This document shows positions 21,828 to 39,419 of a stretch of 64,000 nucleotides of DNA, piece after piece. Made by a program: the position numbers and the translations under genes. This DNA comes from Delphinapterus leucas (lineage: Eukaryota > Chordata > Mammalia > Artiodactyla > Monodontidae): the NCBI RefSeq assembly GCF_002288925.2, contig NW_022098036.1:45201204-45265203 (forward strand). Direction: 5' to 3'. Numbering within the stretch: the first letter of the stretch is position 1; each line of letters begins with the position of its first letter. Under the pieces are notes generated by a model, which worked only from the letters and a program-made list of their open reading frames with translations, was not told the origin of the DNA and did not search any database.

Positions 21828-22176
21828 ATATATATATTTTTTAATAAATTTATTTTTGGCTGTGTTGGGTGTTCGTTGCTGCACACGGGCTTTCTCTAGT
21901 TGCGGTGAGCGGGGGCTACCCTTCGTTGTGGTGCGCAGGCTTCTCATTGTGGTGGCTTCTCTTGCTGCGGAGCACAGGCTCTAGGCACGTGCTTCAGTAG
22001 TTGCAGCACACGGGCTCAGTAGTTGTGACTCACGGGCTCTAGAGCACAGCCTCAGTAGTTGTGGTGCATGTGCTTAGTTGCTCCATGGCATGTGGGATCT
22101 TCCCGGACCAGGGATCGAACTTGTGTCCCCTGCATTGGCAGGCGGATTCTCAACCACTGTGCCACCAGGGAAGCCC
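21828..22176 (-). mobile_element. CHR-type SINE, long form
   Basis: Reverse copy of about 350 bp with the repeated AGTAGTTGTGG.. body and a (TTTATT)-type tail at its left end. 14-bp target duplications AGGAATTTAGATAT at 21814-21827 and 22177-22190. Confidence 0.92.
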
Positions 22177-22749
22177 AGGAATTTAGATATTGATGGATGT
22201 TGCTGCTGGAATCCAACAAGGAACGGCAGATGCTGTCTTCATAGAACCATAAAGCAGGAGGCAACATTTCATACACTTGCCCACTTCCTTGCTTGTTATG
22301 GTTCCCAAAAGGGTTGAAAAATGAAGGTGGGTGAAGAGAGGAAGAAACAATGAAATACAGCACATTCCTGAACAAGAGCTTGTCTTAGCTAGCTTTAGTC
22401 AGAAAACCTCTTTGTACATCTTTATGGAGCCTCAACTCTCCTCCGGGCTCTGAAATGGTAAATTATTATTGACTCAGTTATTCAGGAGCTGAATTGCGAA
22501 CCCAGTCTGTGGATTAACTGGACCCTTTGCTTTTCCTTCTTTATTCTTCTATCTGCCTTTTGGTCAATTCATTACTCAGTAGAATTTCCACCAGAGGGTG
22601 GGAGTAAAGACAATGCTGAATCTTAAAAATTGGTTACTGTTAGAGAACGTGGGTAGCGTGGCGATTGATGTTATCAAACAACAAGCGGTATAGCGCTCTT
22701 ATTTTGTTGCGCTTTTTAGCACAAACTACTGTGGTTTTACTAACTTCAT

Positions 22750-23283
22750 AGGAAAATGGCCTCAGCGTAGATTATTTTACCCAGTATTAGAGAGTGCCCT
22801 TACACAAAATGGCAACTTCAGTCGCGTTAACAGACTGCTGAAGCAGTAGTGATGTAAGTGTTGCTTGGACACCGGGCGGGGCGGGGCGGGGCTGATTTAC
22901 CGCTACCGGTTTAGAACAGGTTTTCATCCAGTCACGCCCTTCTGAAAGATGGCCGGCCCCACTTCCGTCCCTCAACCTGGACGTTTGCGATTGCTTCCTA
23001 TGAATTTGAGGTTAATCTAATCCCGTGTTGTTTACGTGACCAAAGTCAAGATGGCAGCCACATCTCTTTGTAATTTAAGGGGAGTGAAGCCATTTATTTT
23101 TTCCTCCTCGGTGAAAATAATCACTCGCGTCTGGCTCTTGTGTTTGGAGGCGTGGTTGCCAGGAGTTAAAATGGTTGCTCCCTGTGATAGATTTAATAGG
23201 GAGTGAAGCTGTGACGACGAGGCGTTGCCCGGCCGCTCTTTGCTAGGCGGTCTGGCAGGCAGTTCCCTTTGCCCTTACTAGAC
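22750..23283 (+). promoter_or_regulatory. PSMB5: PSMB5 promoter and 5'UTR
   Basis: Upstream of the PSMB5 start. Visible elements: a triple overlapping GC box (GGGCGGGGCGGGGCGGGG) at 22874-22892, four AA(A/G)ATGGC words in gene orientation at 22753, 22806, 22946 and 23048, a fifth near-match at 23168, an ETS-type ACTTCCG near 22960, an ACGTGAC near 23033, and GTGACGACG near 23211. AA(A/G)ATGGC resembles the YY1 site. No obvious TATA box. The transcription start is probably within the last 100 bp. Confidence 0.6.
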
Positions 23284-28549
<5,266 letters not shown>

Positions 28550-28790
28550 AGGAGGGCAGATGTGGCTGCTTGCCTTGCTTGGGGTGACTGTTGTTGGTAA
28601 TATGGGTACAGCTCCCCATCCTCTAGTGGAGGGGTCCCTGATTGTATCCATCATTTTTTTTTAATCTCTGGTGCATTGACCTCCATGTGTTACCCGTTGT
28701 AAATGAGCTACTGCAGAGGTAATTATTTGTTTTACTTTCTTGGATGTTAACATTACACTACTCGATCTCAGCCTGTGTTGTGTGTTTTCT
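28550..28790 (+). other. PSMB5: PSMB5 3'UTR (extent uncertain)
   Basis: Sequence after the PSMB5 stop. No AATAAA or ATTAAA is visible in the first 240 bp, so the gene probably uses a variant polyadenylation signal. The end is a guess. Confidence 0.45.
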
Positions 28791-30046
28791 CCACACTGTC
28801 CCTCCTCCAAGCACTTTACAGTCAAATAAGCCAGGACAGTGGGAGGGAAGTGACTGTAATTACAGGAAACAGCGGTGTGAAGACATCGTCTAGTGAATAC
28901 ATTAACGTCCCCACTCATGAAGCTAATAACAAAGGAGAAGGAGAGGGAGGGAGGAGGGAGAGACTTCCTGATTCTGTTTGCAAAGAGATGAAAAGTTGAT
29001 GGGGTGGAAAGATGCACAGGGCTGTACCAGGCCAAGTCGGAGGAAAAAAGCTCTCCTCCTGTGGTGGGGGAGGGGAGGCTGATGCTACATGGAGAGCAGA
29101 AAGGTGAAGAGGGTAAGCCAGTTGGGAAGGGAAGCCTTTGACCCTGGGAAAAGAGAGGACAGAGGTGTGTGTGAAAGCAGTAGTGACCACCAGCCTGGTG
29201 ATCCCTGTCCTGGCCTTCCAGTGTGTGCCAGTGTGGGAGACAGAAGGAGATGATGGTGGACTTGTAGTCTCCTGGGCAGGAAGCGGCCCAAAATTTTCAC
29301 TGGAACGTGTGGGTGGGGAAGAGGCCCTGCTGAGAGCAGAGATGGCTAATTTATCACACCCAGCGCTGAGGGGCTTCCTAAGCTATGGTGGCAGCAGATG
29401 GCAAGGCCTTCTGTTAAAGAGAAGACATAGGACGTAGGGGAGATAGAGGAGGTTGATGGGAGAAACTTTTAAGAAATGGGAGAGGAGGGCATAAACACTA
29501 CTTTGTATTAGTTGGCAAGAAGGAAGAAAGTGGTTGGTGAGGGTGACAATGCAGTGTCCTCTTTTGAGGCCAAGGGGCTGGGAAGGATTATCCACAGAAA
29601 TAGAGGGGTAAAGCCTCTTCTTCCCCATACTGCAGCAACCTTCCCTTCTTGCACCTTCCCTCCCCCTTCAGCCTCCTGCAGTCTCCCTATTGACTGATGA
29701 GGGCTGTCGGCCAGGAACTGATGGAGGCTTGTTAATTGCATTTGTCAAATGCAGGGAAATTGGGAATTAGTGAGACCAGAGAAGGGAGTTTGGAAAACAA
29801 ATGACTCTGGTTCCTAAGGAGATTCATTTTGCTGAAAGGTGCCTCCAGAGCCCCTGGATCCGAGGAGCTGCCAGCGTGGACCTAGACCTGCTCTACAGTC
29901 AAAGCAGGCAGGAGCCACACTACATACAGCTCCCTTCTGCACAGACGTCAGCAGGTGCTTAGCTGCAAGAGGCAGAGACACAGTCATCTTCCTCTCACTT
30001 AGGACAGTGGTTTGCAGACCTTTTACAAAATTAGAACTCTTTTTTT

Positions 30047-30388
30047 TAAAATTTTATTTATTTTTGGCTGTGTTGGGTCTTCATTTCTGTGCGAGGGCTT
30101 TCTCTAGTTGCGGCAAGCGGGGGCCACTCTTCATCGCGGTGCACGAGCCTTTCACTGTCACGGCCTCTCTTGTTGCGGGGCACAGGCTCCAGACGCGCAG
30201 GCTCAGTAGTTGTGGTGCACAGGCTCAGTAGTTGTGGCTCGCGGGCTCTAGAGCACAGGCTCAGTAGTTGTGGCGCATGGGCCTAATTGCTCCGCGGCAT
30301 GTAGGATCTTCCCAGACCAGGGCTCGAACCCGTGTCACCTGCATTGGCAGGCAGATTCTCAACCACTGCGCCACCAGGGAAACCTGGG
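30047..30388 (-). mobile_element. CHR-type SINE, long form
   Basis: Reverse copy with repeated CTCAGTAGTTGTGG units and the end CGCCACCAGGGAAACC. Short flanking ACTCTTTTT copies. Confidence 0.85.
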
Positions 30389-30914
30389 ACTCTTTTTAAA
30401 AAATGAACTCTTAGGAGAAATCCAAGCCCCTGAAAGAAGTCAAATCAGATTGAAGTAGAGTTGAAGGGTCCAGAGCCTCAACCATTAAGCTTCCCCCTCC
30501 AGCCACTTCCCACATCACCTCCCACCACCACGCATACTCCTTGGAACTCCTTGGAACCCCAAGGAACACAATTTGAAAATAACTGCCCTGGGAAATAACC
30601 TTCAGGAAGAAAAGAGAGTTGAAGATTGAAATTCTTTTACATTGACCCCCAGAGAGCATGAGACTCCCTGGGCTCTTTTCCCATGAAAGAAAATTCAGTT
30701 TGGAGAGAAGAGATAGTCATGAAGCAATGCTGCCCTTGCCTTGTTGTTATCTCACACCTGACTTTGCAGTGGTCTAGCTGTTCAGTGTAAACACCTGTTC
30801 TGCACTGGCTGAGTCCTTATGTTCAGGCAAAACCCGCATATCCTAGAGTCCTGTGTTCTGGCATATCCCTGCTTCTCTGCCTTCTTGCATTTTGGATAAA
30901 AGAAAGACTGGCTT

Positions 30915-31118
30915 CGGCTTCCCTGGTGGCACAGTGGTTGAGAGTCCGCCTGCCCACGCAGGGGACACGGGTTCGTGCCCCGGTCCGGGAAGATCCCACA
31001 TGCCGCGGAGTGGCTGGGCCCGTGAGCCATGGCCGCTGAGCCTGCGCGTCCGGAGCCTGTGCTCCGCAATGGGAGAGGCCACAACAGTGAGAGGCCCAAG
31101 TACCAAAAAAAAAAAAGA
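30915..31118 (+). mobile_element. A-tailed SINE of the GAGCCATGGCCGCTGAGCC class
   Basis: Head GGCTTCCCTGGTGGCACAGT, diagnostic body and A-tail. 14-bp target duplications AGAAAGACTGGCTT at 30901-30914 and 31119-31132. Confidence 0.93.
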
Positions 31119-32285
31119 AGAAAGACTGGCTTAATGGAAGAGATCCATCTGTGGTAGGTTTTCTGGAAAGAAATTAGAGCAGAGATAGAGGAAAACTGCA
31201 AGTCTCCAGGCCCAGTGACGCTCACTCTGCAATTGCAGTTTCTTGCTGCTGGGACTGGTGGGGAGTTAGCTTTGCAGTGATGTGTGTCTCTGCTTGTGCA
31301 GGGATGATGGATGCTGCATAGCACTGGAGAGATGCTGTTGAGTGGAGTGTACCAGTTCAGGAACTCCCATCAGATTAATTTCCCAGTGCAGTCCTCTTGA
31401 CAAAGGATTATGGAAAAGAAATTGCCTTAAATAGCCAGAAGATTAATTCCTCTCTGCAATTCCCAGGCATCCAAGGGCCAGGGCTTTTTAAGTGATGTCT
31501 GACAATTTCTCCTTCCACAGATAGCTCAGTAACACCAAAATCTGACTCCTCAGGGTAGGTGATGGGACTAATCTGATTAAACAGGGAGCAAAACACTCCT
31601 AGAGGCCCCATGCTTCCTCTTGCTGGCAGGGAATGCTGTGGGGTTGAAGACAGATGTGCCTTACAGCATCTCCAAACCAGGCAAGGGAGGGCTACAGGGA
31701 GCAGCGGTGCCCTGTGGGGTGAGTAGAATGTTCATGAGGGAAGGTGAAAAGGTAGGCGAGGACATGAGGAGGAGGGAGGAAGGTCACAGTTAAATCAGGG
31801 ACTGAAGCATAATAGTTACTGAGTGTTCCCTCTTTAGGCAAAACCAGAAGGTCACTGTCTCTTGATATCCTCCTCAGCTAGCAAATGAGAAAACTGTCAA
31901 AGCCATTTGGGGAATGGAAAGTTACATCCTTTGAGGGGAAATAAAACAACTGATTTGTTATGGTCCACAGGTTCTATGTGGACTCTCAGGGGAGCGAGGC
32001 AAGAGGGGGGATGGAAAGGGAGTAAGGTGAAAAAAGGTGGCGGGAAACGGGGGGAGCATTTCCCTAGTCTCAGAAGAAGGAGGATGGTTGGGTCAGTGAT
32101 GAATTCACATGAGCGTATCTAATTTGGTGAATACAATTAGACATTTCATTTTCTGTTAGTTTTGATTGTTTTGTTAAGAGCCCCTCCTGCCAGGGCTCTA
32201 GCAGTAGATTAGATGCTTTGAAACTGACCAGCAGCAGTGACCTCAAGACAGGATTAACAGCTTTATGATTTAAAACATATGTATA

Positions 32286-32613
32286 GGGACTTCCCTCGTG
32301 GCCCAGTGGTTAAGAATCCGCCTGCCAATGCAGGAAACACGGGTTAGAGCCCTGGTCCGGGAAGACCCCACATGCCGCGGAGCAACTAAACCCGTGCGCC
32401 GCAACTACTGAGCCTGTGTGCCACAACTACTGAAGCCCGCGTGCCTAGAGCCCGTGCTCCACAACAAGAGAAGCCACCTCAATAAGAAGCCCGCGCACCG
32501 CAACGAAGAATAGCTTCCACTCTCTGCAACTGGAGAAAGCCCGCGTGCAGCAACAAAGACCCAACACAGCCAAAAAAAATTTTTTTAATAATAATAAATT
32601 TATTTTAAAAATA
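32286..32613 (+). mobile_element. CHR-type SINE, long form
   Basis: Head GGGACTTCCCTCGTGGCCCA, GCAACTACTGAGCC body, ACCCAACACAGCC end and an AAT-rich tail. Flanking AAACAT-type duplications are imperfect. Confidence 0.85.
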
Positions 32614-35544
32614 AAACATGTATATTGCAACTAAGCATCTCTGCTATTTGGGGGTATTTTTTCTTGTTTGTTTTTTAAATTCTAGTTTCCCTTTAGGAAG
32701 CCAGAATCGTATTGGGAAAGCTTTAATTATAGCGGGCAAGATGAGAGAGCAAACACAGCAGTCACAACTGCTCTGATGAGCAGCTGTTGCCACCTCCTGC
32801 CTGACCCAGGCCGCCCCCCACCCCTGCCTCAGCCGACTCTCCACATCCCCACAGTTCACCCCAGGCCTGGCCTCACAGCCAAGTTCTTGCTTCTCGGGGC
32901 TATGCCCCACTGAAGCATTTCAATAAAAACCATTTCTAAAATGTCCCATTCGCCGTTGTTAATGGGTCAGGCAGAAATTCTACCCACGTCAGCTTCTTGG
33001 GTTTATTTAACCCAACTCATTTCTCCCTGAAGCTCTGCCTCTGAGTCAGGTGCCAAGCCTAACTTGGCACTTCACACTTTATAATCCAGACTTAGCTGTC
33101 ATCAGCCGTGAAGATCTGAACCAGTTTATGTGAAAGGAAATTAGACACCGTGGGTTCAACCCCTTCTGATGCCTCCCCCTATATCAGCCCCACCCCCACC
33201 TTCTCAGGATGCCCCTTCTTTCTGTTGTCTCTCTGCTTGATTTCATGTTTTCTCTCTGCTCTCACTTTATAAAAATTCCCTTCTCTTTCCTCCACAGAAT
33301 TTAAATAAAAACTAATCAATCAATAAACCAAGTGCTGCTTATGGACATTAATGTAACAAGAAAAGGTTATTGCTAGCTTCAGGGTAGCCAAAAAACTGGT
33401 ATTACAGAGGGAACACAGATGGAATGCGAGAAAGTGAGCTAGAGAAAACAAGAGACAAATGAGACAGAAAAGCGACTCCTGGACAGCAAGAGTGAGATTG
33501 AGCAAAGAGGAGAGGGAGACGGGTCGTGGCAGAGAAGATGGATGGAGACATTGATGGGCAGAGCTGGACTGTGAATGGGGGTGTGGGTCAGGGAGTGGGA
33601 AGGGAGACTCAGAAGGACAAGTGATAGAGAGAGTGGGCAGAGAAATAGGGAAGAAGGAAGCAGCGAGAAGCTAATGCACAGTGAAACATGTCCCCCTGGA
33701 GACAGATAATTTCTCCAACCATACATAATGAACACGTGCCTCTGTGCGCTGCCCCTGTACTGTCACAGTCACTTACATTCTGCAAGAATCTCTCTCTGTC
33801 TACTCTGCTTGTGCAAGGTTGGAAAGAAGGTTTGAGCTCTCTCAGAACCACCTTTTCTCAACCCAGCCAGGAAGACAGAAAAGCAGAAACCGGTCTCATA
33901 AGAGCAGGAGGGTAAGTAAGGCAGGATCACAGATTCAGTACCTTTTAACATTTTATTTTTTGACTCACAAAGAGGTCCTCTCTCCCCTCACTTTCATACC
34001 CCCTGGCCACACACCTCACACATACATGCCCATAGGTCAGGACCAAGGCTGTTCAAATGGCGAGAGGGGGGCCACAAGTTCCCAGGGAGACAGGAATAGC
34101 AGGTGCTTCTGGTAAGAAGGAAATAAGTAGGTCCATGTAGAAATGTGTGCAGCCCACAAGGGACTAAAGTCAAAGGGATATTTTTGTACGTATTGCAGCT
34201 CTTTTCCTAGCCTCGCCTCAATATCATCACTATCCCAAGGACATCAGACATTCTTAGCTTCCCCATGCACAGAGTTTCACAGAATACATTGACCCTTTTT
34301 TCATGGTAGTTCATCTGGAGCGGTGATGTGCATTGTTGTCTGATTAGAGGGAATCCATTGAGCACCAGGGTTCTGTGGGAGAGCTCATAATCTCTCTGTT
34401 TCCCTTGAGTCTTGAGGCTGCACTCAAAGCTTAATCTTTAGAAAAGAAAGCAGTGGAGCAGTTTAAACCAGAACAACAGATTAAGCATGGTCCCACATCT
34501 CTAAGTACGTCCCAAAGAGGGAAAATGGCACATAAAGGTGGATCAGCCTTGAGTCAGTAGAGCCCAGGTGTGGTCCTTGGCTGCATGGGCTACATCCATG
34601 AGCATCTGTGTAAGGTCTCTGATTGTTTTATGATACCTGTCTTCCTTTTCAGTTAAACACTTTACTACACTTTTTGTTTATTCCCCAATGTCTAGCGTGC
34701 TGCAGGCTACTCAGTAGAGAAAATAAATGTATTTTTAATGAATAAATGAATGAATGAAGGATTTCACTATGGTATCTTAATGCCAGTGATTCTTACCCTT
34801 CTCAGCATTGTGACTCCCTATTATTGTTGCATTTCAAGATGCTGTTTGCTCCTCTGAAACATACCATGAAACGTTATATTAATTTTTAAATTAAGACAAA
34901 TTAAAATTACTTGCTTTATGAATCTTTAAAAAATGTTTTGCCAACCCCCTGCTTATAAATGACTACAACTAGGTGTCATAAAAGGCAGTTTTGAGAAGCA
35001 TTCCTGCCCATCCCCACCTTGCCTGGATTCTGCAGTCCTGCTCTCTTTCTCTTCAAATGGCAGGATTAGTCTCACACAAAATACGATCAGCCCCTGAAGA
35101 ACTGAGCTCCAGGTGTAGCTCTCTAGGTTATCTCCCTTACCATATTTTGTTTTATTTTGCTTTCTCTTCAATCCATGGACAGAGGCTTAGCCAATACCCA
35201 AGCCTGGTTCCTGGATGTCAGGTGCATGAGTGACTTGCTCTTTATAAGGGAATGACTAATGGTGAAAGAGAGGAAGTTGTGCCACCAAGCCCCACACCCA
35301 AAAATGGAGACAAGCCACCTTTCTTTGGGTTTTGGTTTCCTTCAAAATCTAGAATTGTTGCCACTTGTCTTTCTTCCACCGGTTTAAACAAAATGTTTTG
35401 ACATCCTAGGTGGTGTTCATTAACATGTGCTTTAGAATTTTCTGAAGAATTATAACGGAGTCCTAAAATGAATCAGAGAATTCCAGAGACCTTAAGACCC
35501 TAACCTTGTCTTGAGAAAGGGCTGAATCTAAATATCTAAAGCAA

Positions 35545-36770
35545 ACAATTTTATCTATATTTTAAAAATTCTGAAATGCTTGAAAACTTCAGAGAAGTTG
35601 AAAGAATAGTACAATGAATACCCACTTACCCTTCACATGTTCACTAATTGTTATCATTTTGCCACATTTACTTTATATGTATACATCCATTTACTTATTA
35701 ATATTTATTTTACTGAATCATTTGAAAGTAAGTTACAGAGATCATGACATTTGACCCTTAAATATGTCTTCTAAGAACTAAGATATTCCCTTACAAAACC
35801 ACAGTACTGTTAACACACCAAGAAATTTAACATTACTATGATCGTATTATCTAATACCCTGTCTGTATTCAAATTCACCAACTGTCCCAGTAATGTACAT
35901 CATATATATTTTTTCCCGATCCAGGATTCAATCAAGGCTCACACATCACATTTAACTGTCGTGTCATTTCAGTTGCTTTAATTTAGAATAGGTCCTCATA
36001 TTTGTGTGTGTGTCTCTTATGACATTTATACTTTAAAGAGCACAGACCATAATATGTCCTGTGAAATCTGGATTTGTCTGTTTCTTTCCTCATGATTAGA
36101 TTCAGGTTAAACATTTTTAGCAAGAATATTGCCTAGGTGATATTGTATACTTCCCATTGCACTGCTGCTGGAGACACATAATGTCACATTATAGATGACG
36201 CTGATGTTTGCCTGCTAGGTTTCTCCATTTGGGGACTTCCCTGGTGGCACAGTGGTTAAGAATCCACCTGCCAATGCAGGGGGCACGGGTGTGAGCCCTG
36301 GTCCGGGAAGATCCTACATGCCGCGGAGCAACTAAGCCCGTGCACCACAAATACTGAGCCCACGCTCCTGGACCCCGTGCTCCACGACAAGAGAAGCCAC
36401 CGCAATGAGAAGCCCATGCACCACAACTAAGAGTAGCCCCCGCTCACCGCAGCTAGAGAAAGCCCCAGGGCAGCAACGAAGAACCAACACAGCCAAAAAT
36501 TAAAAATAAATAAATAAATTTATTTTAAAAAATAAAGGTATATTATTTGCCCTTTGTAATTAATTAGTAAACTAATAAGAAGTACAGTGATTATTTGAAA
36601 TCATGGGAATATCCTGTACTCCCATAGTCTTGCACCCATTGGTTTTAGCATCCACTGATGATCCTTCCTGAATCAATTTTTGCATTGGTGGTTGCAAGTG
36701 TTGGTTTTTCAAATTCTGTCATTTCTTCTACCTGTGTAAGCTGGCATCTATCTTTCTTTTCCTCTTCCTC
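35545..36770 (+). mobile_element. Old L1 3' segment, split by a SINE
   Basis: Sequence such as AATAATGTACATCATATAT, GATTCAATCAAGGCTCACAC and CCTCATGATTAGATTCAGGT is typical of old mammalian L1 3' regions. A SINE at 36232-36535 interrupts it. A related copy lies at 39420-39960. Confidence 0.6.
36232..36535 (+). mobile_element. CHR-type SINE, long form
   Basis: Head GGGACTTCCCTGGTGGCACA, repeated CCACAA-type body, ACCAACACAGCC end and an (AAAT)n tail, inserted in an L1 segment. Confidence 0.88.
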
Positions 36771-37516
36771 ATTGTACTTTGCATTTACCTATCTTTAATT
36801 TTTTATTTTATTGCATTTTAATTTATTCTTTATTTGCAGATCTTTAAAGAAAAACTTCCCAGCTGTTTATACAATTTATTTTGCATTTAATAAATCATCA
36901 AATCCATAACTCTTTTCTTTTAAAATCTAATCGAACCTCACTCTTGCTACAACATAAACTCCTTTCTTCACTCTTCCTTGAGTACTTCCCTGCTGCCTGC
37001 CTCTCTTCCTTCTCTTTTCCTTTGCATTATCTTCCACCTTTTTGTAACCTCTCTCATTTCTCCAAATCTCAACTCTCTCAGACACTTCCCTCTCCAGTGT
37101 CTCTGAGAACACAGTCCCAACTGGCTCTGGGATTACCTTCCACTACTGTCCTAAAATGCTCTTGGGTGTGGTAGTGAATAACTGTCAGAAACAGCTTCCT
37201 GGCCTCATGCCAGGGGAAGTTAGACTTCACTGTGTGGAGAGGCCCCTTTGGGATCTCACTGAACAGAAACAGCTTAAAATACTAAAGAGATCTGTTTGAT
37301 TCAAAGCTAAATAAGTAGCTTTTCCTCAATTGACAAGTCATCTGTGAAGTTTAACATTTGAAATCTCAAATGCTTTAGAATTTTAAATTGTAATTAGGTG
37401 AAAAAGTGCATTTTCTCCCTATTCTCATTACCTAAGAGCACAAAAATGGTTTACTCAAACTTTCTACCAAAGATTCCCCTGTGACAATAAGGAAAAAAAA
37501 AGAAAAAGAAATGACA

Positions 37517-37600
37517 GGACTTCCCTGGTGGTCCAGTGGTTAAGACTTTGAGCTTCCACTGCAGGGGGGCAGATGCCATATGGCGCGACCAAAAAAAAAA
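37517..37600 (+). mobile_element. CHR-type SINE, short form, internally deleted
   Basis: Head GGACTTCCCTGGTGGTCCAG; then the middle with the B-box is missing and the copy ends GCGCGACC plus A-tail, about 30 bp shorter than other short copies. Confidence 0.8.
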
Positions 37601-37619
37601 TAGAAAGAAAGAAAGAGAG

Positions 37620-37765
37620 CTTCCCTGGTGGTGCAGTGGTTAAGAATCCGCCTGCCAATGCAGGGGACACGGATTCGAGTCCTGGTCCAGGGAGATCCCA
37701 CATGCCACCCGCGCAGCAACAAAGACCCAACGCAGCCTAAAATAAATAAATTTAAAAAAGAAAGA
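37620..37765 (+). mobile_element. CHR-type SINE, long form with central deletion
   Basis: Head CTTCCCTGGTGGTGCAGTGG, then directly from CACATGCCACC to AGCAACAAAGACCCAACGCA, lacking most of the long-form body. A GAAA-rich spacer separates it from the preceding SINE. Confidence 0.8.
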
Positions 37766-37989
37766 AAGAAAAGAAATGGCTTTTCCATCTTAACTCTGAC
37801 CTTTGTAGAAATGGACTAATAATTAGAAATGGACATAATTAAAGATATATCCCAAGAGATGTTGTATGGGGGTTGTGAACATTCTACTGATAATCAGAGG
37901 GAAGACAGGCTTCTCTTCCATGGACTCAGAACAAGAGAGCAAAAGAGTATAACATAGCAAGGCAGAGTGGATTGCAATTTAGGCAGAGG

Positions 37990-38215
37990 CTAATGAATGG
38001 TCAAGAGCACAGGTCCTGGAGTCAGAAGACCTGGATTCAAATTCTGACTCCACCATTTAATGAGCTTAATGACCTTGAGGTAAGTCACCCTCCCTCTCTG
38101 AGTCTTAGTTTTCTCATTAGTAAAAGAGGCAATATAATAGTACTTATAGGCTTGAGTACATGAAATAGAGTGGCTGGCACCAAGTAAACCCTCAATAAAT
38201 GTTGATTATAATAAT
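37990..38215 (+). repeat. MIR SINE
   Basis: MIR head GAGTCAGAAGACCTGGATTC, then TTCTCATTAGTAAAAGAGGC and the end CCTCAATAAATGTTGATTAT. Confidence 0.85.
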
Positions 38216-38330
38216 TGTCATTAACAGTTTTGTTTTCCCTTCATTCTAACGTTTTTGAAAATGATCACCTGTACACCTGAGGATATGAGATGTCCTAATA
38301 TATTCCTATCAAAAGTGAATGTTTTCCTGG

Positions 38331-38445
38331 GACTTCTCTGGTGGTCCAGTGGTTAAGACTCCATGCTTCCACTGCAGGGGGCACGGGTTTGATCCCTGCC
38401 CAGGGAACTAAGATCCCGCATGCCACACAGTACAGCTAAAAAAGA
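38331..38445 (+). mobile_element. CHR-type SINE, short form
   Basis: Head GGGACTTCTCTGGTGGTCCA, GGGTTTGATCC and GGAACTAAGATCCCGCATGC, and a GAAA-rich tail. Confidence 0.88.
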
Positions 38446-38509
38446 AAGAAAAAAGAAAAAAAAAGTAAAAAGTTACTTTTCTAGTGATTTTCCTGGCTTA
38501 TATTATTAT

Positions 38510-38853
38510 TTTTATTTATTTATCTTTTTTGGCTGCGTTGGGTCTTCGTTGCTGCGTTCAGGCTTTCTCTAGTTGTGGTGAGCAGGGGCTACTCTTCCTT
38601 GCAGTGTGTGGGCTTCTCATTGCAGTGGCTTCTCTTGTTGCGTAACACAGGCTCTAGGGGCGCGGGCTTCAGTAGTTGCGGCATGCAGGCTCAGTTGTTG
38701 TGGCTCCCAGGCTCTAGAGCACAGCCTCAGGAGTTGTGGCGCACGGGCTTAGTTGCTCCGCGGCATGTGGGATCTTCCCGGACCAGGGATCAAACCTGTG
38801 TCCCCTGCATTTGCAAGCAGATTTTTAACCACTGCGCCACCAGGGAAGTCCCG
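38510..38853 (-). mobile_element. CHR-type SINE, long form
   Basis: Reverse copy: (TTTA)n tail, GGCTGCGTTGGGTCTTCG, repeated GTTG(T/C)GG body and the end GCCACCAGGGAAGTCCC. Confidence 0.88.
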
Positions 38854-38933
38854 TATTATTATTATTTTTTTAATAATGGAAAACACGGGAAAGGAAACAC
38901 AGAAAGTCTATAACCCTTAAGAATATAAGCACT

Positions 38934-39141
38934 AGGGCTTCCCTGGTGGCACAGTGGTTGAGAGTCCGCCTGCCGATGCAGGGGACACGGGTTCGTGCCC
39001 CGGTCCGGAAAGATCCCACATGCCGCGGAGCGGCTGTGCCCGTGAGCCATGGCCACTGAGCCTGCACGTCCGGAGCCTGTGCTCTGCAACGGGAGAGGCC
39101 ACAACAGTGAGAGGCCCGCGTACCGCAAAAAAAAAAAAAAA
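38934..39141 (+). mobile_element. A-tailed SINE of the GAGCCATGGCCGCTGAGCC class
   Basis: Head GGGCTTCCCTGGTGGCACAG, body with one change in the diagnostic segment (GAGCCATGGCCACTGAGCC) and A-tail. 15-bp target duplications AAGAATATAAGCACT at 38919-38933 and 39142-39156. Confidence 0.93.
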
Positions 39142-39419
39142 AAGAATATAAGCACTGCCACCTCATTTTCATGTAACAGGCAAAGCTGTTGCCTGCGTTG
39201 TCATATAAGCCAGGGTGCTGCTAGGGTGAAAAAAACACTTGGAGGCAACAGGCCTTTCTGCTGAGAAGCAGATCCTACCAAGAACATCCTAGACTTTGAG
39301 AACCAACAAGTGAATGGAGGAGACATTTCAGTACTGGGGGGCTGAATAAGACAGCCGGCTTGGGGCAATGAGACCTTGTAGTAACCTCTCTCTGATCCTG
39401 TTTCCTGTAAAATTGGGAT

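Larger units (their letters stand above)
18300..22750. other. Intergenic spacer PSMB11-PSMB5
   Basis: No coding exon recognised between the divergent proteasome genes. It holds three CHR-type SINEs, an L2-like stretch at 19590-20015, an L1 ORF2/3' remnant at 20018-20815 and an old LINE-like segment at 20820-21260. Bases 18640-19590 and 22200-22750 show nothing I recognise. Confidence 0.7.
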
